From Tribonema minus (lineage: Eukaryota > Sar > Xanthophyceae > Tribonematales > Tribonemataceae), in assembly GCA_017506865.1 (NCBI GenBank), contig JAFCMP010000040.1, positions 310,001-374,000 on the forward strand: a stretch of 64,000 bases of DNA, read 5' to 3'. Numbering within the stretch: the first letter of the stretch is position 1; every line of letters starts with the position of its first letter. Below the pieces are notes generated by a model. The model had not been told where the DNA came from and searched no databases. It saw only the letters and a list, made by a program, of their open reading frames with translations. Below, piece after piece: positions 49,601 through 60,152 of this stretch. Made by a program: the position numbers and the translations under genes.

Positions 49601-51217
49601 TGGCACACTCATGACCTCCTCATCAGCTTCATAGTGATTGGTGGGGGAGCTGATGCCTCCAGGCCAGCTGCCACCGCCGCTGCCATTATGATCACTAACC
49701 AGTGGCACCATCGAAGCACCAACTGGTGGCGCGAGCTCGGCAAGTTGATGGATGTGTGGAGGGGTTTCGTGCTGCCCACACCAAGCATCCACAACAGCTG
49801 TGCCCACGTTGCCAGTCATTTCCAACCTGCTGTTCTCCGCCCTAGGAGGATGGCCGTTGTCGTAATGGCTGCCTGCCGGATCAGATGACACATGCTGGAT
49901 GCTGCTGCTGTGAGTGAAGAATGGCAACGTCATGCCAGCGCTTGTGAGAAGTGTGGCATCGAGTAGTGGCTGCGACCCCTGAAGGCGTGCACGCTTCCAC
50001 GACCATGTGTTGGCATCCTCTCTAGTGTAGAGTGTGCCAAGGAATGTCCGCGCTTTCGCCTGCCTGCCTGGATCGTTGGCGCTCTCGATGGTGCGGTGAT
50101 GCGCGCGGAGGCTTCGCAATACCCCGTCCGGTACTGCATGACCAAACCCCCCCAGGAAAGTAAGCAGCATGTGTGCAATACAGCTGTGCGCTGATGAGCG
50201 AGCGCGAAGCTGCTGCTGCGTCTGGAGCTGGTCCTGGCGTGCACCGTCAACGCTGTGAGCACCTTCATCGGCGCGCTCCATGTGCAGCACGTACATGGGA
50301 AACACCGAGCACCGCAGCCCAGAACTCTCATCCTTGCTGGTTGCCTTGCGTCGCTGCAGCAGCTGGAAGCACTTGAGGTATGCATCGTTGATCAGAGAGT
50401 GAAGCTCCTCTGTGTCTGCTAGTGCCATGCCAGCGCTGCATGTGATGAACTGCCACTCCTGGCTATGGTGACTGCATGTTGAGGAGGGAGGCGAGAGGTA
50501 GCCATAGCACAAGCACCCCCCAAACTCGCACTCCACCACCTCCATTTTGGCGAAGACTTCAACACCACAAACCTGTTTGACAACGTCCTCCTCGCGGGGT
50601 TGCGGCGTTTTCCTGACCAGCTCTCGCCCCTCGCCGCTGCCACTCGCATCCACCAACGACAAGCTCAGCTGAGGGTTTTCGAGGGCAACTCTGCGAGCCA
50701 CAGCGACAGTTTTGGCACGCTGAAGATCTCGGCTGCTGACACTCAGGCTACGTCGTACAGGCGACCGGTTGAAGATGTCGCGCACTTCCACTACGGTGCC
50801 AGTCGCTGGCATTGCTGACTCCGTAAACTGCACCTGCTGCCCTGATTGCACCACCTTTGCAAAGGCTTGCGACTCGCCGGTTGCCTGGCTGCGAATGTCA
50901 AGGGTACACGATGTGCCTATCATGACCAAGGAGTCGCCGCTCCGAGGTGTGCACTTCGACGAGGCTCGCTCCGTCCCGACCAATAACTCCAAATCCTGCG
51001 GTCGGATGCCGCAACCATTGTCGCTGACGCGAAGCGACTCTCCAGGAATATCCACAGTTGCTGTAATATCAGTTGCGCAGGCCTCCAAGGAGTTGGTGAT
51101 GAGCATCTGCAGGATTGTGGTGAAAGATGCCACCTCGCTTGACGATCGCACGCTGGATCCAGCATCGGGGCTCAGCCTCCGGATGGCGGGCGCTGGTCGA
51201 GCCCTTGTGGGTCCCAT
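46616..51217 (-). CDS. MLH3: DNA mismatch-repair / meiotic protein MLH3
   Basis: Two exons (51217-48471, 47279-46616) join in phase (GAT CG/GTGAGT with TTTGCAG/G) to give 1136 residues. The N-terminal GHKL region has LITNSLEACATDI (42-50) and SDNGCGI (65-71); a long disordered Ser/Gly/His-rich linker follows. The C-terminal domain begins VICQLDRKYIVLRSGDL and contains DQHAVHERIRLEALE, the DQHA-x2-E-x4-E metal-binding endonuclease motif, then KACHGAIRFGD and FQCAHGRPS, the other conserved blocks of MLH3/PMS2-type nucleases. MLH3 pairs with MLH1, nicks DNA in mismatch repair and makes crossovers in meiosis. Odd points: the residue where the catalytic Glu should precede NS appears to be Met (MLITNS), and GFRGEAL is replaced by something like PRSGDSL. 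PMS2 is an alternative, but the linker and tail fit MLH3 better. Confidence 0.85.
47280..48470 (-). other. intron of MLH3
   Basis: The only intron (1191 bp), sitting just before the endonuclease motif exon. No second gene or repeat seen. Confidence 0.7.
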
Positions 51218-51408
51218 TGACGCGACAGCACCACCACACTCAACTCATTCTACTCCCCACAGCTCTGCACACAACTTCCGCGAAGAAGAGTTCAAAAGTT
51301 TCTGTTGACTCGAAAGCGCTTATTAGGGGCCCATGTTAGGGGCCCATGCGGCAACAGCTTTTTTTTCTCAGACCAAGCTGTTGTTTGCGTCGACGGAGGA
51401 GGCGGAGG
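51218..51408. promoter_or_regulatory. short divergent promoter region (MLH3 / Rab1)
   Basis: 191 bp between start codons. It contains GGGGCCCATG twice (about 51327 and 51339, direct repeats) and a T-run at 51359-51366. These could be promoter elements; I cannot show that. Confidence 0.5.
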
Positions 51409-53063
51409 ATGTCCAAGCGCGACTAGTAAGTGCATCATTCGATCAGCGGAAGTTCTGCTATCATATACACGCAAGATGTACCACTGCCGTCGCTCGTCAG
51501 TTGCAAAGCCTCTGCTGCCTTCTCTTTGATGCGGAGGCCCAGTGTGGCCGGCAGTGGCGCAGCTGGCGGTCTGACGCAACGTACGCACCTTCATTGCCTG
51601 TCGTCTCTCCTCTTGCAGTGATCACCTGTTCAAGCTGGTGCTGATCGGGGACTCAGGCGTTGGAAAGAGCTGCCTTCTGCTGCGGTTCGCCGATGATGCC
51701 TTCACCGACAGCTACATCAGCACCATCGGCGTTGACTTCAGGTTTCGGACTGTTAAGATAGACAAGAAAACAGTCAAACTCCAGATCTGGGACACAGCGG
51801 GGCAAGAGCGGTTCCGCACCATCACGAGCGCCTACTATAGGGGCGCCGACGGTATCATCATGGTATACGATGTTACTAGTCAGGAGTCATTTGGGCACGT
51901 GAACGACTGGCTCAGTGAAGTGAACCGCTATGCCAGCGAGGGGACCAGCAAGCTGCTGATTGGCAACAAGAGCGACAGGGCCGATAAGGCGGTCACCACG
52001 GAGCAAGCAAAGTCATTTGCTCAGTCATTGGGGATACCTTTTTTGGAGACAAGCGCGAAGAGCGCCAGTAATGTGGAGGTGAGTCACCTGCTGAGATACA
52101 ATGTCTCATTTGCATACATCCGCTCTATTGGTCCAATGAGGACCTGATATCTGCCTCGTCAAGCGCAGTGAGTGTTGTGTTCACGGCTGCTGACTTGTGT
52201 AAGTGGATGGCAGCATAGAGGTGCGATACATAACAATTTTTACGGTGTATACCATATCTTGCTGTACATGATGTTTATGCCAGCAAAGCGGCATGCACCA
52301 GCTACATGCATTTTCTATGTTTTACGGCCGCAATCCAGCAGCTCCCTGTGCTAATTAGGGATTCATGACACAGGGTATTTGATGCACAAGTTGTGGAAAC
52401 CTTCGCAGCAGCATTGATGATGATTTTCTCATAAGCAATCCACCTGCAGGGTGCGAACGCGTGTGAAATTGTGTGGCTCGTGCAAGAAAGCGAGCCGAGC
52501 AACACACGTCTGCAGCAGAGGATATCGCAATGCGTCGTACTTATTATAGCTTGTGTAACCATGATGGTCGGCGGTCGACGTGGAGATCCCAACATGACTA
52601 CTGTTGTCTATAATGATTTGCTGTACTGCTGTCGCATGCACGGCTGTCGCGTGCACATGCGCCTTCCTAATGTACACGGCACCTGAACTGTAAACCTCAC
52701 CCTAAGCGCCCTTTGCGCTGACGCGACCAAGCGGCATGAAGTCATTTACGGTAATGATGCTGTTCCTGCTCAACTGCGCATGGAAGGCCTTTGAAGGACG
52801 CATATGATGACGTGACATAACCCACACGGCTGTGCGTCTGCAGCCACAGCATCAATAGCAATTGCCTAATGATGGTCAAATAACAGCCCATGTCCTGCTC
52901 TGCTCTGCCATGACCTCAGGAAGCATTCTTGACAATGGCCAGTGAGCTGATCAGGACAAGGGAGGCACGGGCAGCTCAGCAGGCGGAGTCTTCAGGAACT
53001 GCCGCTACGGTGCAGCTACGGCCTGGGGCGTCGGGGGGGGGAAGCAGTGGCAAGTGCTGCTAG
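51409..53063 (+). CDS. RAB1: Rab1/Ypt1-type small GTPase
   Basis: Three exons (51409-51425, 51619-52078, 52920-53063) give 206 residues, the usual Rab1 size. The first exon is only 17 nt (MSKRDY split at its last codon), so the long open frame alone misses the true start. G motifs are intact: [21 protein letters not shown] (effector loop), [15 protein letters not shown] and ETSAKSA. The C-terminus GGGSSGKCC is a double-Cys prenylation signal. [20 protein letters not shown] and [10 protein letters not shown] are typical of Rab1, which recruits tethers for ER-to-Golgi vesicles. Rab8 is the main alternative. Confidence 0.92.
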
Positions 53064-53996
53064 GGGGAGAGGGGATGCCGCCTGCGCATGCATGCGTGGT
53101 CTCTATTAGAGATGGATGCAAGTGGCGTGCAACAGTGCAGGGCTGAGTGCAGTGCCGCACTTTCAAGTGTTTTCAGAGGTTGGACTGGTGCTCTCGAAGC
53201 AGGATATTGGCCGTGCATCGGCATGGCTCGTGCCACACGCCTGCGATGTGTTGAATCGATGGCTCTGCTGTAGCGGCAGCTGCATTTGACATGTGCCATG
53301 GTGGCAGCAGCGAGGGCTTTGTGAATGAAGTGTAAATGTTTGTGACATTGTCATGTTCAGCCATGCACAGCTTTCAGTCACTGCAAGTCTTGTCTATGTG
53401 CACCTTTGACAGATACAAGGGCTCGCTGTACAATGTATGCCATGTGCCGTTCCGCCAAAGAGAACTTGATTCGTTTGGGAAGCGGTTGCGATGACATGTC
53501 ATGACCCCAAGGTGTTCATGGGCAGCAGACACACACACAAACACACTTACACACTCACACCCCAGTGCGATTTTTCGACCTAAAAGATACATTGCACGGA
53601 CATTAGCTTTGGCAGGTCAGGTGCACAAGTTATTGGTGTCTGCGCACAGGTTCACAAGTTGTTTTCAAACAGGCTCTGCACAAGGTCAGGTGCCCCATGA
53701 ATGCACTACAGTGATGTGACTGGGCATACATTGAAGTACGTATGGACTTGTATACATTGAAGTACTCTTGATACCAAGCACAGGCTTGAAGCCGGCATAC
53801 AGCTTGCATGTGGCACGTGTTCATTCTTCACATATCATGCTGCCAAACATGTCTTGACCTCATGGTGCTAATATTACGTCTTGATTTGTGGCCCGCCACG
53901 TCATCTTGAGAATGAATATCTTGCGTACACCACGTACATGATGAGGCACGCACTTCTCGGCAAGCACGTAGTTGATGCTGCCTCGTATATGAAGGG

Positions 53997-54110
53997 CATC
54001 AAAAACTCTTTGATCGGGGACTGGTAGGGCTCCTGGCTAAACCTCCGCCCTTGCGCCTTGAGGGTTTGGCCCCAGCCTTGCGCCCCAAAGGGGTGTCATG
54101 AGCATGAGGC
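53997..54110. repeat. dispersed repeat patch shared with 31.3 kb and 16.0 kb
   Basis: The left part (AAAAACTCTTTGATCGGGG) matches 31336-31356 with one small indel. The right part (CTGGCTAAACCTCCGCCC, TTGCGCC, GGGTTTGGCCCC) resembles the motif cluster at 15722-16070. It suggests a shared mobile or satellite-like element. Confidence 0.6.
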
Positions 54111-54223
54111 ACAACTTTTTGGCAGGGCAGTATATAAAGCCACATCGAGAGCAAATCATTCTCAAGCGACCTCAACACACATCAGCGGCGCAGAGCAGGC
54201 CGAGGAAGGGACTTTCGCGGCGA

Positions 54224-54267
54224 TTTAGGGCGCGGTTATGGTTAGGGTTGCAGATTAGGGCAAGGGG
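54224..54267. repeat. degenerate telomere-like repeat
   Basis: Several TTAGGG/TTTAGGG-like units in a row (GATTTAGGG, GGTTAGGG, GATTAGGG) with imperfect spacing. Similar units are at 31681-31708, at 15938-15970 and, reversed, at 60847. Confidence 0.55.
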
Positions 54268-54740
54268 TCAGGGTGTACACATAGGTGGAGATATAGTGTG
54301 TTGGGGCGCTTTCCCATCATCTGCAGGCATGATCAGCGCCTTGTAAGCATCTACCAAGCACCCACTGATGTGGCTGTGACCCATGGCGCTTGTGAACCCC
54401 GCTTTTTCCTTAATGGGCTTCACCTGGTCAGGCGGATGGCCGAACCCTCTTGCTGTTTTGCCAGGAGCCCTGAGTCGCTTTGTAAACGACATACTTCAGA
54501 AGTATGATAAAACGCTTGCCAGAAAGGTGTGGCTGCAGGAGTGCATGGACGAAGCGGTCTCTTGGTGCACCTACTCAGTTACAGCAATGTCATGCACCCT
54601 GAAATAACTGTACAGTGTGCCCAGTGAGCAAGTTTGTTTGTCGCCACAGTATCCAAAGAGCGGAAGTATTCCAAGGGGGCCATGTGAAGAAGTTGGTTGC
54701 TGCACATTTTGTTGCCTTGTCCATTCATTTGACATCTGTT

Positions 54741-54814
54741 GACCATTTGATTTGACATTAGACATCAGTGGGTAGTGGACCATTTGATTTGACATTAGAC
54801 ATCAGTGGGTAGTG
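54741..54814. repeat. perfect 37-bp tandem duplication
   Basis: Units 54741-54777 and 54778-54814 are identical, each starting GACCATTTGATTTGACATT and ending in GTGGGTAGTG. Just before them, CATTTGACATCTG looks like a decayed third copy. Confidence 0.95.
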
Positions 54815-55442
54815 ATCCAGGTGCCAGACCCAGAGCATTCGGAAACGCAGCAGGACAGGACGCCAGAGACTATGCTGTCGTTCATAGGAAAAGCTATGCC
54901 GTCTTGTACACGCAGCAGCAACAGACAGCAACACATATGGATATGCAGTGATGTACATGCATACACTGGTGGGTTTATAAACGCGACTATGATTTGCACT
55001 GCATATCATAGGCGTGCAGGCCATCAATAAGTGGCACCAGCGCTCATGCATGGTATCAACACTCCTTAATGCTGAAACATTGTAAGCCTACGTGGTGCAG
55101 CCAGTGAGTGAACATACAATACATACACATGGATCCAAATCTCCTCGACTTTCCCTGCCACCTTGTGGTTGTTCAAACGCATATAGACAGTTGGGGGGGG
55201 GAGGGGGGGGGGACGCTTGGCCTGGTGTGCGAAGATCTACAGCGTATTCTGATTCAGCTAGCGTCCCCCTGCTTCCCTCATATCATCAACAAGTTCAAGT
55301 GGACAACTCATATTTTGAGTCATGTGCACATAGTGGCGGATGCCGGCCAATGCTGGTCTGTATTGACGTGACACAGAAATCAAGTACAATGGTGGAGGGA
55401 AGTGACAACATCTGGGTGATTAAGAGCAAAGGCTACCTTACC

Positions 55443-56540
55443 TGACAGACCAAGGGCATTGACATACTCGTATCAGGCATGATGATGCGGGATCCGTGTG
55501 GCTGTAATGCATCTGCAATCCACGTCACAACACCATGAACGCGGATATGCATGCAGGCTTGCTGCCTCCAAACACGCCCCAAATTAAACCGTCACCGCTG
55601 ACTCGTACAATCAGCTTCTGCTTCTGATCTTGCACTGATCGAAACATGCTTTGCATTGTAAGATAAGACAATACACACGAGTGCACGTGCTGGACGTATA
55701 ACCATACGAGCTAGGTTTGCTAGCTGACACAAGTCTCCTGGTGAACTCTGTATTATTTGGTCTTGCAGTGGCAAATCAAGGCATGGCATGATGTAGGACT
55801 CCTTTCACGCCTTGTGTTGTGAACCACATGAAAAACGGCCACCAAACCACAGAGTCAAAGTTTTGGCTTCGATATCTCCATGAGCACAAGCCAATGGAGA
55901 GTGCTAGCTCTAATCAATTTCTTACCTTCACATATTCTTGGATCCCCCTTCCATTGGGAGAGCCCACAAACGGTAGCTCTGCCTAGTGGATGCATCCAAT
56001 CAATCACCTTAGTGGAGCTCAACTCCAGTAGGCCAGCTAGAAGCACCACCTGTAGTCGTTAACAGATTGTCATTATGGCAAGCAATGCTCGAGCACTGTA
56101 GCCATGAACAGATTGTTGTCCTGGCAAACGGTGCTCGACACCATGTTGAGGTGTACGAATCTTATGAGCAATGTTTCATGGCCTCACTCACCTGCAGCGC
56201 CATGTAACCATGTAGACCTCCACCGCGGAGCAGATGTGATGATGCCTACGCTCAGGCCATGATCCTCTGCCTAGCCCCCACTGCTGCACTGCTGTGGACT
56301 GCTCCGGCCACAGCACCGTCATGAGGGAGTGCTCCCTGCTGTGCTGGCTGTCGCGTGCTCAAGACGTCCACAGCAATGCATGGCTCCATGCCAAGCATCG
56401 CTGACACTTGCTGCTTCATCGAAGGCTTCGGTGTGCTGCTGATCCGGCACATCCTCAGCTTCAAAAGCTGTACGTGTGTGTTTACGAACAGCCAGCAAGC
56501 GGTGCCACTACAGCAGTAACATTCTCGACCACATTTCATA
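55443..56540 (-). CDS. tentative spliced gene of unknown function
   Basis: Several - strand blocks look like exons. One ends at 56192 with GCTGCAG/GTGAGT (LHGYMALQ). The next, 56049-55926, begins after CTACAG, is fully open and ends at GAAG/GTAAGA (VVLLAGLLELSSTKVIDW, GRATVCGLSQWKGDPRICE). Another, ending at about 55443, reads MHIRVHGVVTWIADALQP then SRIIMPDTSMSMPLVCQ before GTAAGG. An acidic block near 56460-56380 (FEAEDVPDQQHTEAFDEAAS) may be an upstream exon. I cannot join them all in phase, find a start or stop, or name a family. The gene would lie just downstream of psbM on the same strand. Confidence 0.3.
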
Positions 56541-56801
56541 TAACAAAATCAGTGTCATTGCCGACAGGGAGGGACTGCAGCAGAGTGGTGCATCATCGAT
56601 TGTAACATACGCCAAGGTGTAAGCAAAGTGTGCCATGCCATGCTGGAAGTCAAGCAGACAGGCAACAGCACTCACTCATATGTTTAAATGGTGTAGTGTA
56701 ATGTGTGCATAATGTATTATTTATGTAGTGGTTGATGGTGAGGAAACACAGCGCTCAAAATTATCACATCAAAGAGTACCAACCCCGTGCACCCTTGAAC
56801 C

Positions 56802-57596
56802 CTACTCCCTGCCAGACCGCTCGCCAGCCTTGCGGCTCTCGCTCTGGATGTACAGCACGATCAGGAACGCCACGGGCACAAAGGTGCCGAGAAGAACTGC
56901 CAGGTATGCTCCGAACTGGACCTGCGATCACCGTCGGAGAAGCAGCGGGGCGGTAAAGAAATGAGCGATCTCAACGCGTAGGATACCGAGAAGTTCAAGG
57001 GCAAGATATGCCTCAGGTCTAGGACTGCAGCGAAAGCAGTGACCTCACCTCAAGAGCCATCAGCTGAGTGGGGAGCTGTGAGACGATGTCGGAGTCGGCA
57101 AAGGCGGGGGCGGCGAGCGCTGCTGGCGCCACACCGGCCACAGCCTTGGCGGCAGAGGAAGCCAGCGACATGGACATGGCGGGTGCCAGCTTGGCAGCTG
57201 GAAACGGGCAAGGCAAGAGCACAGGCAGATCGAGATCAGCACATGTTGAGGGCTGCCAGGCCGCGCCGCGGTTGCGTCCTGAAGTGCCCTCCCCCCTTCA
57301 TGCGATGCCCCTCCCATACGCATTTGTGTGCCTCACGTTCAACTAAATTGCACGAGAGCACCGCTTCGCCCCGCCATTTACTCTAGATGGCGTAGCAGCG
57401 CATCCTAGCGCCTGCCATGACCCCTCCTTCCCACAATGCCCGCCAGTCCCGCTCAGCATCCCTGCCTGCAGGCCTGCCCACTTTTGCGCATTTCACACAT
57501 GCGCCGTCCCCACTTACCGATGGGAGCAGCAGGCGCCACGAAGGCGGACACGCACGCCGCGAACGCGACCAGCAGGAGAGCGAACATCTTAGCCAT
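56802..57596 (-). CDS. psbM: nuclear-encoded photosystem II protein M (PsbM), plastid-targeted
   Basis: Three exons (57596-57518, 57197-57049, 56921-56802) join in phase to give 115 residues. The last exon encodes one membrane span with EVQFGAYLAVLLGTFVPVAF, then LIVLYIQSESRKAG, matching the PsbM pattern (EVN-LAF-AT-LF-LVPTAFLLIIYV-T). PsbM is a tiny PSII core subunit at the dimer interface. The N-terminus (MAKMFALLLVAFAACVSAFV) is an ER signal peptide with the SAFVAP cleavage motif of secondary red plastids, followed by a Ser/Ala transit region. A second hydrophobic Ala-rich segment ending APAFADSD looks like a thylakoid signal with an AxA site. In plants and green algae psbM is plastid-encoded, so this is a transferred gene. 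The mature N-terminus is predicted after AFA or at the Met before EVQF. Confidence 0.82.
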
Positions 57597-60152
57597 GTTG
57601 CTGCTTGGTGATGTTGACGGCTCCCTTGGTGCTAGGTGTGCTGTGTTGCTACTACTGCAAGAGGCCTGGATTTTGGATTCAATTGTGGCAGTGCGCACTA
57701 CCCCCATACCGTATGTATTTAAAGAAAAAAGAAACTCTCTGAAAAAGAAGAAGCCTGGACAGTGGCTGGGCAGTCGCACTGGCAGCAAGGCACTATCAGA
57801 TGCTGTCACGACACCTTGGACTAGACAAAAGGGACACCAGAATTGCAACAAAAGTTGACACAAACGGATTTATATTGCAATGCCGAGCGTACTACGGCGT
57901 ACGGTGTCCGACATGGCTGTATTTTGGTCCGGCAGCAGCTGCGACCACCCTCAGTAGCAACTGGAGCATCAAATAATGCTTTCTGACGGATAGTCAGTAT
58001 CAGTCATGCTGTACCTTAGTTGACAATCATGGTGGCAGTCCAGCTGAGGTTTGGCCGGCAAGGATGGTGCACACTTTTTGGTGTAGCCTACTAGACAACA
58101 AAACAGCAGCGCCCGTCCCTCTTAGGGTTGAATTTGTTGTCTCGCAAGCAAGTATTTTCTTGAATGCGTACAGCAGATGACCAATGCGTTGTGCATGTTT
58201 CTTACTGCCATGGTATGCGTGTTCAGGGGTAGACGCAGCGCGCACACCTGACGACTCTTTCCATGGCATGACCATGGTGCAGCAGCATTCATCGAACTTA
58301 AACCATGTGCACAGTACTTACAGGTATTGTCAGCAAGACGCTTACACGCGCATTTCATCAATGTATGATGTCACACTGTTTTGTAGGCCATATATTGTCC
58401 CTAATATCCGCCCCGCGGATGGCATCTCATCACATGTACACTACAGTCCACACACACAGCATGCATGAGGCCTTCACCAAGGCTCCTAGCACACCAGAGC
58501 ACTCGTGTACCGTTCCATGCCACAATGCGGTTTGCACACGTGCGGCTCATCTAATCGTGAATCGCACTGTCACAAACATTTGACTCATGTCATCCCCATG
58601 GCACCAGATGTTGGCATTGCATTGGTAAAGACATGTGTCGACAGGACTTGGCAGGATGGGATGTTGCCGGCGCAGCGGCAGCAGCCGCAACAGAAAACGA
58701 GGTGGCACTGGTGCCGTGCCAACCACAATGGAGGCGTCGCGCTGCTGCTGCCATGTCTGCTTCACTTTGTGACAATCAAGGGCTGAGGGTCCAGCAGGGT
58801 GAGACGCACTCCACGGGCAGCACACCGCCGTTGTCGAATGCGTAATGGCGGTGAACCCATCGCCGTCAGCACAGGCGACGGCCGCCAATCACACGATGTC
58901 CACAGATGTAACCGAATGTTCTCCACAACGAGCGTCCAGTACAGTACATACTGCGGTGTGTGGTGCCACTTGTGCTGTGAAATTCAATGCCCTCTTGCCG
59001 CTGCTGCTCTGGGCATCCAGTTTAGAACTTCAGATTGTAGTGGAGCTGCTACAACCACATTCAAACCAGCACTCACACCAGCCGCCTCCATAGCCATACT
59101 ACGTCTCTAAGTGCGGTCAGAATGTGCTGTGCCTCTGCCTTGTGATCTGCAGTATGTCACCATCTGTACCCCATAAGTGGTATCGGGATGCCTGTCAGCT
59201 ACTTGTCTGAATCAACAGCTGCAATGTGATTTGAAGTACCAACATGTATGCTGTCCGAATTCGCCACTCCAGTCACGTCATGTGGTGCCGTGCTGCTGCT
59301 GCGGCGATGGTGGCACCGGCAGCTGTTGCGCATGTTGGTGCTGCCATAGCATCAGCAGCTCTAGTGGCGGTGGCGGCTGTGGTGCTGCGGCAGGGCCACT
59401 GGCAGAAGTCCATCGAAGTCATCACCAGTTGCTGTGCGCTGTGATGCGGCAGTTAAGACAATCGGCTGCGCGAGGCGCACATTTGCCGAAAGCAAATGCA
59501 CCTGCATCCATCAACATTGCTGGGGCCGTGCACCCATTGCAGGCAGCTGGCGACGGACCTGCTGCACTTTCTGCTGTTGCTACCGCTGCTGCTGCTGCTC
59601 CCAGATCGCCACCATCTATAACAGCTGCTGCCGTGGCCAAAAAAGCTTTGCGGTCCCTCGGCAGCAGGTGACACCTTCGCTGTTCCCGCAGGCATGCTGC
59701 CCTCTGGTGTTCCGCTGCTGCCGCCTGTATCGCTGCGATGTTGGCGCTTCTCTGAGGTTGCGCCATCACCTCAACCTTCTGCCTCCAGTCCAGCTGCCAC
59801 TGCCATCGCTACCGCGCTGCCGCCAAGCTGAGCTGCGTAACCCACCGCTGCTCATGCTGCCTGTTTGTCCTAATGCAATGGCGGCACTGCTGCTCGAGCA
59901 AGCTGCGCAGCCTCCGATACTCGAGCTGAGGGGCTGCTCCGCGCTTTGGAGTTCCGACTGAGAGCCGGACTGAGGATGAACTTCAAGCACTTGAAGTGCT
60001 TGGAAAATTGGCCATTTGAGAGGGAGGGCGAGGTCACACCGGCACTTTTGCTGCGCTGACGGTGTTGCATTTACGTTAGTCGCGCCCCCCAGGCCATAGC
60101 ACAAATCTGCGCATCGATCGACTCCTCAGGCACCACAGCTGGGACCTGCAGA
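57597..60152. other. region with weak coding candidates on the + strand
   Basis: Includes the psbM promoter (57597 onward). On the + strand, 58633-58798 (MCRQDLAGWDVAG, Ala run, then CDNQGLRVQQ) ends at a GTGAGA donor. Blocks at 58845-59093, 59270-59440 (an Ala/Val-rich hydrophobic stretch) and 59450-59830 (two open pieces, one ending AKKALRSLGSR, the other SEVAPSPQPSASSPA) look Ala/Ser/Pro-rich and protein-like. I cannot connect them in phase or recognise a family, so I do not call a gene. Confidence 0.3.

Larger units (their letters stand above)
53064..55442. other. gene-poor region with repeats
   Basis: About 2.4 kb between Rab1 and the tentative - strand gene. It holds a GGCTAAACC-type repeat patch (53997-54110), a telomere-like patch (54224-54267), a perfect 37-bp tandem duplication (54741-54814) and a G-run (about 55191-55213). 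No gene that I trust; short ORFs overlap repeats. Confidence 0.5.

Noticed and set aside
58547-58888. 113-codon - strand ORF
   Set aside because: No motif, and the + strand frame with a plausible donor overlaps it; neither is convincing enough to call.
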